DNA of 64,000 nucleotides from Hyphomicrobiales bacterium. Lineage in GTDB: Bacteria > Pseudomonadota > Alphaproteobacteria > Rhizobiales > Rhizobiaceae. Shown in pieces: positions 42,732 to 53,104 of this stretch (its first letter is position 1; the number at the start of each line of letters is the position of its first letter). The notes under the pieces were generated by a model. It searched no databases. It had not been told where the DNA came from and worked only from the letters and a program-made list of their open reading frames with translations. The stretch lies in assembly GCA_900466945.1 (NCBI GenBank), contig UBNV01000011.1, forward strand, positions 62,001 through 126,000. The letters are read 5' to 3'. The position numbers and the translations under genes are program-made.

Positions 42732-43670
42732 ATGATATCTGCAATGATCGAGGAAAGAATTGCCCTTAGCACCCAAGCACAGGTGACCGAGGTTGAAGCG
42801 CCGGGCCCCTGTGGCCCACTGAGCGGAACGATGGTTCATCCAACGAATGATGCACCGACCGTGCTGATGATACCTGGCTCTGGCCCGACAGATCGGGACG
42901 GCAACAATCCGCAAGGGGTTCGCGCGGCACCCTACCGATTGCTGGCCGAAGGCCTAGCTGGACACGGAATTGGCAGCGTCCGTATCGACAAGCGAGGTAT
43001 GTTCGGCAGTCAGGCTGCCGTTGACGATCCAAACGGAGTGACAATCGACGACTATGTTCGAGATGCGAGTGCCTGGATCGAAGTAATCCGTTCTCGAACC
43101 GGAGCTGAGCGCGTCTGGCTGCTTGGGCATAGCGAGGGCGGCTTGGTGGCATTGGCAGCCGCTGCGGTACTGGAGAACGTCGCCGGCTTAATCCTTGTTG
43201 CAACGCCAGGCAGACCTCTCGGAGACATCCTCAAGGAACAGCTGCGCGCCAATCAAGCCACCGCGCCGCTGATAGCTTCGGCTGATTATTTGATCGATGA
43301 GTTATCGGCGGGGCGGCGCATCAATGAGGCGAAGATTCCGCCAGAACTTGCTCCACTTTTCAGTGCCAAAGTGCAAGGATTTCTGATCAGTGTATTCTCG
43401 CTAGACCCTGCGGACTTGGCGCGCAAGATCGACAAGCCAATCCTTATTGTCCAAGGTCAAAGTGACATTCAGGTACCCATTGCGGATGCCGAGCGACTGA
43501 AGGATGCCGCGCCAAGTTCTACATTGGTCATGCTTGCGGATACCAATCATGTCCTGAAGCGGGTCACCTCAGTTGACCGAAATGCCAACATCGCGACCTA
43601 TCTAGATGATAATTTGCCGTTGGTGCCGGAAGTGGTGGAGACCATACGCGCCTTCATAAAAACTCACTGA
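42732..43670 (+). CDS. Alpha/beta hydrolase
   Basis: The 312-aa product has an oxyanion region (MIPGSGPTDRDGNNP), the nucleophile elbow GHSEGG, an acid in VQGQSDIQVPI and His in DTNHVLKRV, a complete triad of the hydrolase family that acts on small esters or peptides. ATG 42732 is preferred over a longer frame because GAGGGAG lies just upstream; ATG 42744 is also possible. The substrate is not evident. Confidence 0.85.
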   Translation: MISAMIEERIALSTQAQVTEVEAPGPCGPLSGTMVHPTNDAPTVLMIPGSGPTDRDGNNPQGVRAAPYRLLAEGLAGHGIGSVRIDKRGMFGSQAAVDDPNGVTIDDYVRDASAWIEVIRSRTGAERVWLLGHSEGGLVALAAAAVLENVAGLILVATPGRPLGDILKEQLRANQATAPLIASADYLIDELSAGRRINEAKIPPELAPLFSAKVQGFLISVFSLDPADLARKIDKPILIVQGQSDIQVPIADAERLKDAAPSSTLVMLADTNHVLKRVTSVDRNANIATYLDDNLPLVPEVVETIRAFIKTH

Positions 43671-43934
43671 GAGTGAAGCCATAGATCCTAGACGGCCAAA
43701 CGGTTGCCAACCACAGACACTATCCTGCCAATAGCAGTTGCCGGCTATTCCCTCCGCATCGCCACGCACCTTGGCCAAGCCACCTGCGCCGCTCACGATA
43801 TAGTTCCGGGCAAGTGGCGCGTCGGACGTTGTATTCATCCACCGTCAATCTGGAAAACACGCTAGGTGGCCCAAGTTTGGCCCGACGCTGCTGGCAGGAC
43901 ATGCAACTGACAAACAGTACCATCTGGAACCATC

Positions 43935-44942
43935 ATGGCGCATTGCAAAACCGACTTTGAGTTCAACTCGGTGAAGATTGACCAGCGTCGCGTGCCAGTC
44001 CCAAGCTCAATCAGTGGGGAGGCACGGCAACGGCTTCACAACGCCGTTCGAGATGACGGGGTGCCGATTAACGCCGTGTACCCAATGCCTCCCGCAGACG
44101 ACTATGAAGCATGGCGTAAACTCAAGGCAGCCGTGGATGCGAACTACGCAGGCGCAGTTTCCCAACAAGACTTTGCAAAAGATGTCGAAACCACCACGGA
44201 GTCCATCGGCTCTGCTGCCGTGTATCTGGCCAGACCACTCCATCTCGAGCGAGCGGATTGCGTCTACATCGACTTGCATGGTGGAGCGCTAGTCTTTGGA
44301 GGCGGTGAAGCATGCCGAGAGGGCGCGCGCGTGGCTGCGCTCCGACATGGGATACAGTGTTACGGTGTGGACTACAGAATGCCTCCTGACTTCCCCTATC
44401 CGGCCGCTCTTGATGACTGCATGTGCGTCTACAAACATGCAGTGGACACGTTCGGCGCCGACCGCGTTGTCATCGGTGGACGATCTGCGGGTGGCAATCT
44501 GGCGCTGGCAACGGTGCTGCGTGCACAGGATGAAGAGCTGGACTTACCCGGTGCGATTGTGTTGCTTTCCCCTGAAATCGACCTGACGGAGTCAGGTGAC
44601 AGCTTTCAGACCAACAGGACGTTGGACGTCAATCTTCCAAACTCGTTGATGCCGGCAAATCTGCTCTATGCCAACGGGGCCGATCTGAGCCATCCCTATA
44701 TCTCTCCTCTCTTCGGACAGTTCAAGAAAGACTTCCCGCCGACATTCATTCAGAGCGGGACACGCGACTTGCTTTTGTCGAACGCAGTACGGTTGCACCG
44801 GGCGCTCCGCCAGGCAGGCGCCACGGCAGAACTGCATGTCTTCGAGGCCATGCCGCATGGCGGCTTTGGCGCCGCGCCAGAAGACGAAGAGCTTGCTCGA
44901 GAGATGATGCGGTTTGTCCGAGAATGTCTGTCATCGGGTTGA
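43935..44942 (+). CDS. Alpha/beta hydrolase of the hormone-sensitive lipase branch
   Basis: The 335-aa product has the HSL-family oxyanion motif HGGALVFGGG, the nucleophile motif GGRSAGGN, Asp in SGTRDLLLS and His in MPHGGF. Such enzymes hydrolyse short acyl esters, amides or lactones. The 264 nt upstream (43671-43934) hold no gene. Probably a separate transcription unit; it precedes the two-component system. Confidence 0.88.
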   Translation: MAHCKTDFEFNSVKIDQRRVPVPSSISGEARQRLHNAVRDDGVPINAVYPMPPADDYEAWRKLKAAVDANYAGAVSQQDFAKDVETTTESIGSAAVYLARPLHLERADCVYIDLHGGALVFGGGEACREGARVAALRHGIQCYGVDYRMPPDFPYPAALDDCMCVYKHAVDTFGADRVVIGGRSAGGNLALATVLRAQDEELDLPGAIVLLSPEIDLTESGDSFQTNRTLDVNLPNSLMPANLLYANGADLSHPYISPLFGQFKKDFPPTFIQSGTRDLLLSNAVRLHRALRQAGATAELHVFEAMPHGGFGAAPEDEELAREMMRFVRECLSSG

Positions 44943-45105
44943 GCCAGAGGCTGACACAGGCAACTAAGTGGTATTCATCCCTTAGACGCCACTCATCCGC
45001 TCAACCTGCGCGCGCTCGACGGACACCAGAGAACAGCCCTGAAACTCTATGGGGCGGGCCTTGTTTAGTGGGCGCAGCACAAAGGAAGTTTACGGAGGAT
45101 GTTTC

Positions 45106-45780
45106 ATGAGAGTACTCCTGGTTGAAGACGAGGTTCGGCTTGCAGACACTTTGTCATTCGTCTTGCGCAAGGAGCGCTTTATCGTTGATCAGGTAGGCGG
45201 CGTGGCCGAGGCACGGGACGCGGCAGCAATGGCTGTGTTTGATCTCGTTCTCCTCGACAGGACATTGCCGGACGGCGAAGGCCTGGCCCTCGTGCCTGAT
45301 CTGCGCCTCCGCAATCCCGGAATTCATATCATCGTCCTCAGCGCGCGGGGTGCCGTCGAAGACCGTGTGGCGGGGCTTGACGAGGGCGCCGATGACTATC
45401 TGGTGAAGCCTTTCTCCATAGATGAAATGCTTGCCCGCATAAGGGCGGTTCGTCGCCGCCCAGCTGAGTTGCAAGGCGAGGAGATCAGGGCTGGCTTCGT
45501 TGTTTTCGACTTGGCCAATGAGGAGGTCAAAGTGAAGGGCGCACGCATCGATCTTCCGCGCCGCGAACTGCGGGTGCTGGCAACTCTTATAAAGCGCCGC
45601 GGCAGGACGGTGCTGCGTGAGTCTCTGGAACAGGCTGTCTTTGCCTTTGATGACGAAATTCAGTCGAACACTTTGGACTCGCACATATCGCGGCTGCGTC
45701 GACGACTGCGAGGTTCGGACGCAGGTATTGAAATCCACGCGATCAGAGGGGTCGGATATCTGCTCCGTGAGAAAGCGTGA
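45106..45780 (+). CDS. OmpR-family response regulator
   Basis: The 224-aa product has a receiver domain with LLVEDE at the start, the phospho-acceptor Asp in VLLDRTLP and Lys in LVKPFS, and a C-terminal winged helix (LPRRELRVLATLIKRRGRTV, NTLDSHISRLRRRL, IRGVGYLL). The ATG at 45106 follows GGAGG by 8 nt; a longer frame lacks that support. Its stop overlaps the histidine-kinase start (GTGA), so the pair is co-translated. The signal and targets are unknown. Confidence 0.93.
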   Translation: MRVLLVEDEVRLADTLSFVLRKERFIVDQVGGVAEARDAAAMAVFDLVLLDRTLPDGEGLALVPDLRLRNPGIHIIVLSARGAVEDRVAGLDEGADDYLVKPFSIDEMLARIRAVRRRPAELQGEEIRAGFVVFDLANEEVKVKGARIDLPRRELRVLATLIKRRGRTVLRESLEQAVFAFDDEIQSNTLDSHISRLRRRLRGSDAGIEIHAIRGVGYLLREKA

Positions 45781-47093
45781 AGAAGCCGAGGTCACTCAAG
45801 CGAGCACTGATTGTCTACCCGCTGGTGTTTCACTTTGCGACCCTGATTGTCGCCTTTGCAGTTCTGGTCTCCATTGCACTCCGGATCGACAGTGGCGGCC
45901 CGTATACCGATGAGCAGATCACGTCGGTGATCGCCCGCGCCATAGAGCGAGACAACACCGGCCGGCTCAATGTGAAGATGACGCCCGAGCTTGAGCAGAT
46001 GCGCACTGAAACGCCTACTCTTTGGTTCGTGGCGGAAGACAGCCAACACCAAAGCGTGACGTTTGGAGAGATCCCACCGTTCTATCAATCGTTTGTCGGT
46101 CGGCTGAGTGGTCTCTCTTATGCTCATATGCGGGACCGTACTCCTCCATACGAGCTGGCGGCTGTGGTTCGCAGGGAACAGACCGATATTGGCGAGCTTA
46201 CAATCCTCGGCCATGGGGCACTGTCAGAACTCAGCTTTATTGTGTTGATGGCTACCAACACCATCGCAATTCCCATTTTCCTGATGCTGGCTCTCACATC
46301 GCTGATTGTAACGCCTTGGATAGTGAAGCATTCACTCGGCGGTATGTTTCGGGTGGCGCGTGAAGCTGAGAAAATTGATGTCAGCAGCCGGGGTCGCCGA
46401 CTGAACACTCATGATGTCCCCCGGGAAATCTTGCCCCTGATCACTGCTGTTAACCGAGCGCTCACGCGGCTCGACGATGGATATGAGCGTCAGCGGCGCT
46501 TCATCGCTTCGGCAGCGCATGAACTGCGCACACCCCTTGCGATCCTGCGAAGTAAGATCGAGAGCTCAGAATCCCGCCCGGTTCTGGAACTGAGTGAGGA
46601 CGTGTACCGCTTGGCAACCCTGACCGAGCAGCTTCTCGACCTTGAGCGACTAAACAACGAAACGCACTTTGAATTGCTCGACCTCCCATCCCTCGTCCGA
46701 CAGGTAGCCGCAGAACTGGCGCCCATCGTCATCTTCAAGGGCGGCTCGCTCGAGGTGCAGGTGCTACAAGGTGGAGTGTGTTATGGAGATTCCGCCGCAC
46801 TTGAGCGGGTGGTCACGAACCTTATTCAAAATGCGATGGAGCATGGAGGGCAATCGGTTGTCGTGCGAGTCAACAAGCATGCATTCGAGGTCGAAGATGA
46901 CGGCCCCGGCATCCCCCCTGAGGAGCGCGAGCGTGTTTTTGAGCCATTTCACCGACTGCGTCCACGCCAGACGGGAACCGGACTTGGTCTGAACCTCGTG
47001 AAAGAGGTCATAGCTAGACACCATGGCCAGATAGATATCTTCGAAGGCGCGAGCGGCGGAGCCCTGATCCGCGTTGAGCTCCCTGGAGCATAA
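45777..47093 (+). CDS. Membrane sensor histidine kinase
   Basis: The 438-aa product has a first membrane segment (LIVYPLVFHFATLIVAFAVL), a periplasmic domain of about 120 residues, and a second membrane segment (ELSFIVLMATNTIAIPIFLM onward). A HAMP-like linker, the phospho-acceptor His in ASAAHELRTPLA, the N box NLIQNAMEHGG and the G boxes DDGPGIPPEE and GTGLGLNLV follow. The GTG start is coupled to the response regulator. The 235 nt downstream (47094-47328) hold nothing supportable. Confidence 0.93.
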   Translation: MKKPRSLKRALIVYPLVFHFATLIVAFAVLVSIALRIDSGGPYTDEQITSVIARAIERDNTGRLNVKMTPELEQMRTETPTLWFVAEDSQHQSVTFGEIPPFYQSFVGRLSGLSYAHMRDRTPPYELAAVVRREQTDIGELTILGHGALSELSFIVLMATNTIAIPIFLMLALTSLIVTPWIVKHSLGGMFRVAREAEKIDVSSRGRRLNTHDVPREILPLITAVNRALTRLDDGYERQRRFIASAAHELRTPLAILRSKIESSESRPVLELSEDVYRLATLTEQLLDLERLNNETHFELLDLPSLVRQVAAELAPIVIFKGGSLEVQVLQGGVCYGDSAALERVVTNLIQNAMEHGGQSVVVRVNKHAFEVEDDGPGIPPEERERVFEPFHRLRPRQTGTGLGLNLVKEVIARHHGQIDIFEGASGGALIRVELPGA

Positions 47094-47328
47094 ACAATCA
47101 CGCAGCCCGGTGGTTACATGGCAGCAACTCTATGCGTTGGACCCAATATCACCGAACTCATTCCAACAACCGCGGAAGGTCCATGCCTGTTGAGAGCATT
47201 CACAATCAGGCGGCGAAACAAGATCCGTAGTGGATCCACAAAATTGCGGTGGATGGTAGCCCATGCGTGGGAAACGAGATCACCATGCGGCTTGGAACGA
47301 CATTGCTCGCCGGTGATCTCGTCTTAAG

Positions 47329-47562
47329 TTAGTAGCGTGGGCCGCATTCTCGACGGCCCGGATCACGCCGGCAGCGCTGATCTCGGGCGCGATCGCTGAT
47401 GATCTGAGCGTTGAGGGCTGTCTCGCTGGCAAGATTGGCCCTGTACGCGTTTTCCATGGATCCACTGTCGGACACACACCCTGCCGCCGCAGCGCCTAGA
47501 AAAGTTACCAGGCTGATCCTTGCGATCGTGGAAGTGCTTCGTGTGAGAGATTGATAGAACAT
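47329..47562 (-). CDS. Small putative lipoprotein
   Basis: The 77-aa product has a lipoprotein signal: positively charged start, hydrophobic core and the lipobox AAAAGC, with Cys at residue 29. The mature part SMENAYRANLASETALNAQI then ends in a basic stretch with two cysteines (RCRRDPGRRECGPRY). ATG 47562 has GAGG about 7 nt upstream; longer frames to 47739 show no protein features. No function can be given. Confidence 0.6.
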   Translation of the reverse strand: MFYQSLTRSTSTIARISLVTFLGAAAAGCVSDSGSMENAYRANLASETALNAQIISDRARDQRCRRDPGRRECGPRY

Positions 47563-47778
47563 TTGTATACCTCGGTTGCTCGACGTCTCGACCTCTGGAA
47601 ACTCTGAGATCTGACGCCGACACCGACGATACGGTCGAAGATTGCAGGAACATGGAGTGGTCAGGCCTAGTCGACCTAACCCACGTCGAGCGATTTTACC
47701 TGAGCGGTCATATGGGCACCTTTGCCACATCCCTTCCATCGCGGCATCAACACTTAAGTTCCGGCGAAGGGACGGGCG

Positions 47779-50007
47779 TCATGGTAGTGCAGCTACCTTA
47801 AGGCCAGACCAATGGGCGGCAAATGACCACCTGTCCGCATATTCTTCGATGATCTTTTCAGTTGGCGAACCGTCTCCATGCCCAGCGTTTTGCTCCACCC
47901 TGAGAAACCTTGGTTTATGCCCAATCTGTGCAGCCTGCAGAGTTGCAAGGTATTTTAGGGAATGTGCCGGAACGACCCGATCGTCAGTATCGGCGGTCGT
48001 GACGAGGATGGCGGGATAATCGATCCCTGTTTGTATGTTGTGAAGCGGCGAGGAGGACCGGAGGTTTTTGAAGCTCTTCTCGTCTGACGGATCCCCAAAT
48101 TCTGAGATCCACAGCTTGCCACCAGTGAAGCGATCGAAGCGCAACATATCCATCACGCCAACGCCAGGGAGAGAGACCTCAAACAAATCGGGGCGCTGAT
48201 TGGTCACAGCGCCGACAAGCATACCTCCATGCGACTCGCCGTGAATGGCCAGCCCGCCTGCGGTGGTGATGCCCTCACGCTTCAAAAACTCGGCAGCAGC
48301 GATGAAATCATCAAAGACCGTCTGTTTTGACTGACCCTTGCCAGCATCATGCCAGGCCTTCCCGTACTCTCCTCCACCGCGAATATTCGCAACGGGATAG
48401 ACACCACCTTGCTCAACCCAAGCGATGGCAGCGGGCGAGTAGGCCGGTAGCAATGGAATACCAAAGCCTCCGTAGGCGGTCAGCATGGTCGGCGCCGCTG
48501 CTTTTGATCCAGCGCGCCGAATGATCGATATCGGGATGCGGGTTCCGTCTTTGGCGCTGTAGAAACGTTGCTTTACCTCAATGTCATCAGGCTGACCATG
48601 AACACGAAACGAACCATCGGCTTTAGCCCATAAGGTGATTTTGTTGCTGGAGACATCGTAGCGGTAAATGGTTTTTGGGGTCCCGTAGCTGGTGAAAGTG
48701 AAGAACGCTTCGTTGTCGCCGTGGCGACCATGAAAGGTCCCCGCGCTGCCGATGTCCGGCAGATTTACAGCACCGTCGGGTTTTCCATCGAGTTCATATC
48801 GCTCAACTTCAATCCGTGCATCGACCATGTACGACAACAGGAGCCTATCGCCGACCATGGAAGCCAAGCTTAGGAGTGCCTTGGGCTTCTCGTCAATGAG
48901 TGCGGTTAAGATTAGGTCTTTGCCGGCCAGATCAACGGTAACGATCTTGCCCCACTCGGCCCCCTGACGCGTCAGGACATAAAGCTTCGTTCCGATGTTA
49001 CCGACAACAATCGAAAGATGGTCGAAGCGTTCAACGACGGGCCTCACCTCCCAATTGGGTTCAGATAAGTCCACCACTGAGAGTGAGTTTCCCCCGGTCA
49101 GCGCCGTCGAGTAGATGATCAGGTACCGCCCATCCGCAGTAACATCGACGGTGTGGAGAAGCGGGTTCTCGGGCGTTGAATTACGGACGAGGCGGTCCTC
49201 AGATTGCTTGGTACCGAGCCGATGGAAATAAACGTCATGGTCAGAGATTTGTGAGTCTTGACGGCCATTTGTCCGTGGTTCAGGGCTACGGGCGTAGAAA
49301 AAGCCCGAGCCATTTCCCGCCCAGGCAATCGTGGTAAAGCGAGCCCAGGAAATTTCGTCGGCGAGAACCTGGCCACTTCGCACGTCAAGAACACGGATGA
49401 AACGCCAATCAGAGCCGTCTTCTTGGATTGCGTACGCCAGAAGCTTGCCGTCTGAAGACGGAGCCCACACGGCCAGTGCTTTCGTTCCGTTTTCAGACCA
49501 CTGATTGGGATCCAGGATCGTGCGCTCAGAGCCTGTCTCCCCATCTCGGACGACGAGGACTGGCTGCATATCGAGCCCCCGGTTCCGAGTGAAGAAGTAG
49601 TCCCCGCCTCGCTTCAGCGGGCTGGTCAAGCGCTCATGGTCGAACAATGCGGTCAGGCGGCCTCGGAAGACGTCGCGACCGGGAAGCTTGCGAAGATAAC
49701 GGCTAGTTGCGGCGTTCTGTGCCTTGACCCATCGGGCTACCGCTCGATCCTCTCGGACATCGTTCTCCAACCAACGATAGGGGTCTGCAACCGCGGTACC
49801 AAAGTGCTTGTCGATCACATCAACCTGTTTGGTTTCCGGATAGGTCATCGGCACCTCCTCTTTAGAGTGACCTTGCTGAGCCACAAGCAACAGACAAACG
49901 ATCGCGACGGTGAAGCCTGTCGTATATCGCGAGCGACATCGCTCATGGATGGCGTATTCGTTCCAACCGCTGACGCGTCGAATTGACGGAATGAAGTGAA
50001 CAGTCAT
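47779..50007 (-). CDS. Prolyl oligopeptidase family serine peptidase (S9A)
   Basis: The 742-aa product has the S9A N-terminal pattern VADPYRWLEN, a beta-propeller, and a C-terminal hydrolase domain. The catalytic Ser lies in HGESHGG (family usually GGSNGG), with Asp in DTDDRVVP and His in NAGHGDG. The enzyme cleaves short peptides after proline or related residues. The start at 50007 follows AGGAG and gives a hydrophobic signal-like stretch (FTVAIVCLLLVAQQG). An alternative ATG at 49848 has an ideal AGGAGG site 5 nt upstream and would give a 689-aa cytoplasmic form of typical S9A length. Confidence 0.88.
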   Translation of the reverse strand: MTVHFIPSIRRVSGWNEYAIHERCRSRYTTGFTVAIVCLLLVAQQGHSKEEVPMTYPETKQVDVIDKHFGTAVADPYRWLENDVREDRAVARWVKAQNAATSRYLRKLPGRDVFRGRLTALFDHERLTSPLKRGGDYFFTRNRGLDMQPVLVVRDGETGSERTILDPNQWSENGTKALAVWAPSSDGKLLAYAIQEDGSDWRFIRVLDVRSGQVLADEISWARFTTIAWAGNGSGFFYARSPEPRTNGRQDSQISDHDVYFHRLGTKQSEDRLVRNSTPENPLLHTVDVTADGRYLIIYSTALTGGNSLSVVDLSEPNWEVRPVVERFDHLSIVVGNIGTKLYVLTRQGAEWGKIVTVDLAGKDLILTALIDEKPKALLSLASMVGDRLLLSYMVDARIEVERYELDGKPDGAVNLPDIGSAGTFHGRHGDNEAFFTFTSYGTPKTIYRYDVSSNKITLWAKADGSFRVHGQPDDIEVKQRFYSAKDGTRIPISIIRRAGSKAAAPTMLTAYGGFGIPLLPAYSPAAIAWVEQGGVYPVANIRGGGEYGKAWHDAGKGQSKQTVFDDFIAAAEFLKREGITTAGGLAIHGESHGGMLVGAVTNQRPDLFEVSLPGVGVMDMLRFDRFTGGKLWISEFGDPSDEKSFKNLRSSSPLHNIQTGIDYPAILVTTADTDDRVVPAHSLKYLATLQAAQIGHKPRFLRVEQNAGHGDGSPTEKIIEEYADRWSFAAHWSGLKVAALP

Positions 50008-50270
50008 CTGCATCTCCTGCAGGTTTCATGGCACGATCCCACGACCTGCAAGGTCAAGCCGACATTCAGGCCGCGTTCCCAGCAGACGGTAAGACCAAAG
50101 ATTGCGGGAGCATGGAGCTTTCGGAATTCAGGGCGGAATCTGTCGGATCATCTCTTGATACCGAGGCCGACGAGGGTATCTCGCCGCGGCGTCCACACCG
50201 CCGGATTTGCGCTCCGTGCGCGGAGTAAGCCGGCTGGGTGCCTGCCTCACCAGAAATCGCCAGTGAGGTC

Positions 50271-52325
50271 TCAGATATCGAGTTGCAGGTCGCCACCTTC
50301 CGCAGGAACAGAACAGCAGAGAAGCCCCTGCCCTTCCTCCACTGGATAGCCCGGCTCTGAAAGGTAACTCACACCACCCTTAGTGACCTTGGCGCTGCAT
50401 TCACCGCAGTTTCCAGCACGGCAACTGTAAGACGGAGAAACCCCGCATTGTTCGGCCAACTCGAGCAGGGTACCGCTCCCCGGCTCCCACCTGGCCTCCT
50501 TGGAAGAACGCGTGAAGACGACTTTCACCGGATCGGTAGCTGGAGCGTGAATAGCTCGTTTGGCGGTCTCACTGCTGTCCTGATCGCGTTTCAGGGCCGA
50601 TGGTCCGAATGCTTCTGCATGGATACGATCATCACTGATGTTCAGTCCACGAAGCCCGTCATACAACGACTGCATGAACGCAGGCGGACCACAAAGGTAA
50701 AAATCAAAGTCGCCGAATGGCAGACGCGCTTTCAGCAGGTCGATGTCAATGCGTCCCACAGCATCGTACTTCTCCTCATCCTGAGCCTCCGGTGCGCTCA
50801 AAACTCGGACTTCACGCACGCTACCTTCGCTCGAGCGAACCAACTCATCGATTTCCACATCGAAGGCGCGTTCGGACACCGTCCGCGAAGACCGGAAAAG
50901 CCAGATCGGCCGGCGATAGTGCGTGCGGGCACCTTCGTTGACGACGTGGTGCAGCATGGACAGCATCGGTGTGATGCCAATTCCTGCAGCAAGCAGCACA
51001 GCAGGACGGCGTCGCTCCATTGCGTCGATAAAAAAACCACCACCCGGCGCCATGGCCTCGATCTCGTCTCCGGGCTGCAGTCCATGCAGCAACTGCGAGC
51101 CCTTGCCGTCCCGCTTGACACTGAGCCGGTAGTCTTTGTCAGATGGCGCGCATGATATCGTATAGCTGCGCCGGACGAAGCTCCCTTCATCGGCAATCCG
51201 GATCGGAAGATGCTGACCAGCCTTGTGAGGGATCAGCGCGCTGCCATCTGCAGATTCGAGATAAATCGACCGTATCGTCTCGCTTTCCGCGACAACCTTC
51301 TCGACCCGCAGCCGCCGCCAGGTCCTTGCTTTCCGCGCAGCCTCCGCACGCTGCTCAGCTTCCTTCCAGCTTCCGGTCGCCAGACTGTCGGGAGAGAATC
51401 CATTTTCGGCGAATGTCCAGCGCAGTGGCAGCGCGTCCGGCCGTAGGACGATCTTTTCTGGAAAGACGCGCCACAACCGCTCCGCGCCCTGGAATGCCTC
51501 AATCTCCTCAGAATTCAGGATCACTTCGACTCTGCCGCTCACCTGCAGGATGTCACCCGTATCGTGGTCAGTGAACAGCAGCCCGGCGCGGGGATTGACG
51601 AGAAAGTTGCCAAGTGTGTTGAAGAACAGATTGCCGTTGAAGTCCGGAACAGTCAGTGTCCCATCCCCATCAATGCGGACGAATCCGGGACGACCGCCAC
51701 GATGCGATACGTCCACCTGGCGGCCCTGCCCGGTCCGGTCTACATAGGAAGCCACAAAGAATGTGTCGGCGCGGGAGATGATCCGGCACGCCTTGTCATT
51801 CAGCTCATTCGTAACGGTAGCTGTGCCCGACGCCCTCAACGCCGGATCCCGAATGAATTCATGAAATCGGCTCTGGATATAGCGCGGACAGTTGCCGAAA
51901 CTCTGACCGACAGCGACCTCGAAGCGCCTGTCGTCCTGCCGACCAATCGTGCCGTTGAGGCGGTTCCGGCGCCGGGTAACTAGATCGACACCGACCAGAC
52001 CGACTGAGTCTCCATCTTCCATCCCACTTTCCGCCGGATCAGCCCAGTCGCGTTCGGCTTCGACTGCTAGCGTTGAGGGATCGGGCGAAGTCAGAAAGCC
52101 TGGCCGGCCAGCCCGGACGGTCGCCCAGGGCAGGCCTTCAGGATCGACGGCGCCAATCACGACAAAGGGCAAAAGGGGAAAGAACTCGCGATGCTGATCG
52201 AGAAGGAAGTTCCGCAGCACTCTTCGACCGACTGCGTCAATATGATCGATGACACCTACGCTTCTTTGCAGCGCGAGTTCGCCCTCATGCCAAGGCGAAA
52301 CATGACGTTCCAAACCTTCTGACAA
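50271..52325 (-). CDS. Three-domain flavoprotein: PNPOx-like, FNR-like reductase and 2Fe-2S ferredoxin
   Basis: The 684-aa product has an N-terminal PNPOx-like FMN-binding domain (about 1-320; LPFVVIGAVDPEGLPWATVR and VNPRAGLLFTDHDTG). A ferredoxin-reductase module follows (about 345-585; RRSYTISCAP for flavin, LLAAGIGITPMLSMLH for pyridine nucleotide). A plant-type 2Fe-2S domain ends the protein with SCRAGNCGECSAKV and LLCCSVP. The TTG start is decided by AAGGAGG 5-6 nt upstream. It moves electrons from NAD(P)H to a flavin or unknown acceptor. It follows a GST gene, with a divergent LysR. Confidence 0.9.
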   Translation of the reverse strand: MSEGLERHVSPWHEGELALQRSVGVIDHIDAVGRRVLRNFLLDQHREFFPLLPFVVIGAVDPEGLPWATVRAGRPGFLTSPDPSTLAVEAERDWADPAESGMEDGDSVGLVGVDLVTRRRNRLNGTIGRQDDRRFEVAVGQSFGNCPRYIQSRFHEFIRDPALRASGTATVTNELNDKACRIISRADTFFVASYVDRTGQGRQVDVSHRGGRPGFVRIDGDGTLTVPDFNGNLFFNTLGNFLVNPRAGLLFTDHDTGDILQVSGRVEVILNSEEIEAFQGAERLWRVFPEKIVLRPDALPLRWTFAENGFSPDSLATGSWKEAEQRAEAARKARTWRRLRVEKVVAESETIRSIYLESADGSALIPHKAGQHLPIRIADEGSFVRRSYTISCAPSDKDYRLSVKRDGKGSQLLHGLQPGDEIEAMAPGGGFFIDAMERRRPAVLLAAGIGITPMLSMLHHVVNEGARTHYRRPIWLFRSSRTVSERAFDVEIDELVRSSEGSVREVRVLSAPEAQDEEKYDAVGRIDIDLLKARLPFGDFDFYLCGPPAFMQSLYDGLRGLNISDDRIHAEAFGPSALKRDQDSSETAKRAIHAPATDPVKVVFTRSSKEARWEPGSGTLLELAEQCGVSPSYSCRAGNCGECSAKVTKGGVSYLSEPGYPVEEGQGLLCCSVPAEGGDLQLDI

Positions 52326-52375
52326 CTTAACCTCCTTGGAATTGGCGGCCGATCACGTCTGGCCAAACCTCGACA

Positions 52376-52987
52376 TCAGGTCCTGAGGCCCGCGGCGCTC
52401 TTTGGAAATTCGACAAAACCGGGAAGCGCCTCAATGCGGGTCAGCCACTGCCGCACATCCGGATAAGGGGTAAGGTCCACATTGCCTTCCGGCGCGCCGA
52501 CGATGTAGCTGTAGAGTGCGACGTCGGCGATTGTCGGCTTGTCACCGATGATAAACTGATGCCGCACAAGCTCCTGATTGATCAGCGTCAGAATGCGATG
52601 CGCGCGCGCAATGACCTCTTCGGCGCGAAAATCGGCACCGAACACGGTGATTAATCTCGCAGCACAAGGTCCATAAGCGATCTCTCCAGCCGCGACCGAA
52701 AGCCACTTCTGGACCCTCGCGACACTTTCCAGATCGTCCGGCAACCAATCCTTCCGGCCAAGCTTTGTCGCGAGATAGACAAGGATTGCGTTGGAATCAT
52801 TGACGATGAACCCGTCATCTTCGAGCACCGGCACCTGACCGAACGGGTTGAGCTTCAGGTATTCAGGGGTCCGATGTGCGCCATTTGGAATGTCCACCTC
52901 GATAAGCTCAACCTTCTGGCCAAGCAGCGAGAGGAAGAGGACGGCCCGATGGGCATGACCAGAGAGTGGCAGGTGGTAAAGCTTCAT
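52376..52987 (-). CDS. Glutathione S-transferase-like protein
   Basis: The 203-aa product has the thioredoxin-like half ([40 protein letters not shown], with the cis-Pro VPVLED motif and DSNAIL) and a helical C-terminal half ([20 protein letters not shown]). ATG 52987 follows AGGA at about 9 nt. It lies first in a leftward pair with the PNPOx-FNR protein, 50 nt apart, divergent from LysR, which suggests a detoxification or redox role. Confidence 0.9.
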   Translation of the reverse strand: MKLYHLPLSGHAHRAVLFLSLLGQKVELIEVDIPNGAHRTPEYLKLNPFGQVPVLEDDGFIVNDSNAILVYLATKLGRKDWLPDDLESVARVQKWLSVAAGEIAYGPCAARLITVFGADFRAEEVIARAHRILTLINQELVRHQFIIGDKPTIADVALYSYIVGAPEGNVDLTPYPDVRQWLTRIEALPGFVEFPKSAAGLRT

Positions 52988-53104
52988 CTCAGTATTTCCT
53001 GGTTTCAACATTCGGCTCAAGCCGCAACAGCAACCTATCGCCTTCCAGAAAACTGCAGTAGACAGAGCTTACGAAACTCGACCTCTCAAAATACGGTAGG
53101 CAAA

